A stretch of 64,000 bases of DNA from Arcuatula senhousia. Its lineage: Eukaryota; Mollusca; Bivalvia; Mytilida; Mytilidae. Made by a program: the position numbers and the translations under genes. The stretch is from positions 8,527,001 to 8,591,000 of the forward strand of contig OZ020305.1 of assembly GCA_963971305.1 (NCBI GenBank), read 5' to 3'. This document shows, piece after piece, positions 61,901 to 64,000 of this stretch (its first letter is position 1; each line of letters opens with the position of its first letter). Under the pieces are notes generated by a model. It ran no database searches, was not told the origin of the DNA, and saw nothing but the letters and a program-made list of their open reading frames with translations.

Positions 61901-63056
61901 AGCATTTCACGATATCTTCTTTTTTCAACTTGTTTTTTTCGGGCCGCGACAACAAAAAATGACGTCCTAGATTTTTCGAGCACGCTTGAAATATGATGTG
62001 CTACAATAAAACTATAAATAGTATATCGTTCAACTGTGTATCCCCTAATAGCTGAGATATAGTGCTAGAAAGTGCACCATCGCCGAAGCGCGTAGCGCGC
62101 AAGACCGCTCGGCATTTCACGATATCTTCTTTTTTCAACTTGTTTTTTTCGGGCCGCGACGACAAAAAATGACGTCCTAGATTTTCGAGCACGCTTGAAA
62201 TATGATGTGCTACAATAAAACTATAAATAGTATATAGTTCAACTGTGTATCCCCTAATAGCTGAGATATAGTGCTAGAAAGTGTACCATCGCCGAAGCGC
62301 GTAGCGCGCAAGACCGCTCGGTATTTCACGATATCTTCTTTTTTCAACTTGTTTTTTTCGGGCCGCGACGACAAAAAATGACGTCCTAGATTTTTCGAGC
62401 ACGCTTGAAATATGATGTGCTACAATAAAACTATAAATAGTATATCGTTCAACTGTGTATCCCCTAATAGCTGAGATATAGTGCTAGAAAGTGTACCATT
62501 GCCGAAGCGCGTAGCGCGCAAGACCGCTCGGCATTTCACGATATCTTCTTTTTTCAACTTGTTTTTTTCGGGCCGCGACGACAAAAAATGACGTCCTAGA
62601 TTTTTCGAGCACGCTTGAAATATGATGTGCTACAATAAAACTATAAATACTATATCGTTCAACTGTGTATCCCCTAATAGCTGAGATATAGTGCTAGAAA
62701 GTGCACCATCGCCGAAGCGCGTAGCGCGCAAGACCGCTCGGCATTTCACGATATCTTCTTTTTTCAACTTGTTTTTTTCGGGCCGCGACGACAAAAAATC
62801 ACATCGTTCAACTGTGTATCCCCTAATAGCTGAGATATAGTGCTAGAAAGTGCACCATCGCCGAAGCGCGTAGCGCGCAAGACCGCTCGGCATTTCACGA
62901 TATCTTCTTTTTTCAACTTGTTTTTTTCGGGCCGCGACGACAAAAAATGACGTCCTAGATTTTTCGAGCACGCTTGAAATATGATGTGCTACAATAAAAC
63001 TATAAATAGTATATCGTTCAACTGTGTATCCCCTAATAGCTGAGATATAGTGCTAG
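58976..63056. repeat. 210-bp tandem satellite array, right part (about 19.5 monomers)
   Basis: This is the same satellite in the same orientation and phase, resuming at monomer base 107 directly after the mobile element. It carries more small rearrangements than the left part: a CCTTG for GCTTG substitution near 59241, a 9-bp insertion near 59307, a disturbed GATATC region at about 59595-59610, and a shortened 149-bp monomer starting at 62663. The array stops in mid-monomer after GTGCTAG at 63056, where unrelated DNA follows. Confidence 0.97.
60952..62192. repeat. 5-monomer (1,049-bp) repeat right of the mobile element
   Basis: A 1-bp shortened T run (AGATTTTCGAGC at about 61131 and 62180) recurs at 1,049 bp, followed each time by a GTATATAGTT monomer with GGTATTTCACG. 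The preceding monomer has GCGCGAAGCGC (near 60833 and 61882) and CAGCATTTC. The 5-monomer period matches that left of the element, but the 1-bp lesion is a different one. Confidence 0.8.
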
Positions 63057-64000
63057 TTCCGTAGCGATTTCTTGTCCAAGCCGGAGTTTTTGCTGATATT
63101 GCACTTAAGATGTGTTTGGGCTTTTAGCTTCGATGTCTACTGATTGTTTGATTATCTTTTTATCACTTCGAGATTTGATACTTCTTAGATTTTGCTTCTC
63201 ACCAATTTATTAGGATAAATGTAAAATAGTTTATTCTTTGTAACCTTTTGATAACGTTCTTATAATTTTGTGTGTAATATATGTTATTCAATTGTCAATT
63301 AGCATTAAAATGGTCATTAAACAGGACATTTTCGTGTGCAGCTACATTTTTCGGACGCCCCCTACGTTACTGTCATTTGTTTTAGCGATGCATAACCTGT
63401 TTTATAGGATGGTTTAAAGTCTGAATTTTGAATTATATGCATTTTAGTAGCAAAAAATTAAAATAAAAATGGTAAAACCAAAATAAATATATCTGTTTTA
63501 ATGTATTTTCTTAGAGCCAGCAAAAAACGTCATTTAACGTCACTTTTTGAAACTCAGGCAGATGTTTTGTAGCTTCAATTCAATTGTTAACTGTAAAGAC
63601 TAATTAAAATTCAATATCTGCCATATAACTTATTACAAATATTATAGCAAACAACTAGAATTTTGAACTTTCCAACTATGCGACCTTTGACCTTAAATAT
63701 TTCAAATTTGACCAATAGAAACATGTGACGACCTGTTTTATCTGAAAACTAGAGATATTCCTCTTTAAAATGATATACAATATAGGTGTGTGTTCTGTCG
63801 GACCATTAAAGTCATTTTTTTCCTGGTCAAACCGCTGCACTATTATACTGATGCTAGAGTGTAATAAAGTACCACAGAATTGCTCTCCTGACCTCGCAGA
63901 ATTTCATGTTTATCTATATAATTATGTTTTGAAGTTTTTTTTAGGTCTAAGATGTTAAGGGAACACTGAACAAATCACTATCTATCTTTAAAAGGGAGTT
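63057..64000. other. AT-rich flanking DNA, no gene recognised
   Basis: The sequence changes abruptly after satellite GTGCTAG at 63056. There is no satellite similarity, no terminal repeat and no target duplication at the edge. The stretch is AT-rich with stops in all frames; the longest ATG frame (63770-63958, 62 codons) shows no recognisable domain. It could be intergenic, intronic or an old interspersed repeat. Confidence 0.7.

Noticed and set aside
1..63056. Centromere identity of the array
   Set aside because: Size and higher-order structure would fit, but nothing in the sequence alone proves it; chromatin data would be needed, so it is not annotated as such.
63770..63958. 62-codon ORF in the right flank
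   Set aside because: It is short, has no recognised domain or neighbours, and is of a length expected by chance in this sequence.

Overview
The window is a eukaryotic, almost certainly invertebrate-animal, heterochromatin-like region. A mollusc is a reasonable but weak guess from the type of retroelement present; no host gene allows a firm assignment. About 92% of it is a single tandem satellite with a 210-bp monomer, roughly 280 copies, all in one orientation. The array runs off the left edge of the window at base 1 and ends abruptly in mid-monomer at 63056, where about 0.94 kb of AT-rich unique-looking DNA begins.

The array is not uniform. Shared private variants show nested higher-order repeats: tandem blocks with offsets of 1,679 bp (8 monomers), 2,734 bp (13), 1,051 bp (5), 1,263 bp (6), 3,998 bp (19), 447 bp and 1,499 bp (the last two carrying a 26-bp internal duplication), 1,685 bp (8) and 1,049-1,050 bp (5). 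The monomer is rich in CpG, has a GC-rich hairpin, a TATAAATA box and a TGACGTC motif. Its length (70 codons) leaves one minus-strand frame with a single stop per monomer, which explains the many short, near-identical minus-strand ORFs; I do not regard these as genes.

The one complex feature is a 3,934-bp mobile element at 55042-58975 inserted inside a single satellite monomer. It has the split direct repeat layout A1 - ORFs - B1 - A2 - B2 that is characteristic of Ngaro/PAT-type tyrosine-recombinase retrotransposons (DIRS order). A (124 bp) and B (430 bp) are identical by eye in both copies. The internal B1/A2 junction reproduces the joined outer ends, as expected from a circular intermediate. 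The interrupted monomer is 106 + 104 = 210 bp, so the insertion neither duplicated nor deleted target DNA.

In the element, ORF1 (Gag-like, 405 codons, C-terminal Cys/His zinc-binding motif) is intact. ORF2 is broken: an acidic N-terminal segment and the start of the reverse transcriptase remain, the RT catalytic core and RNase H are gone, and the tyrosine recombinase keeps its N-terminal domain and the C-terminal H-x-x-R...W...Y region but has lost the segment that should carry the first catalytic Arg. The copy is therefore an internally deleted, non-autonomous derivative that was probably mobilised recently in trans. No RNA genes, CRISPR arrays or confident host protein-coding genes were found.
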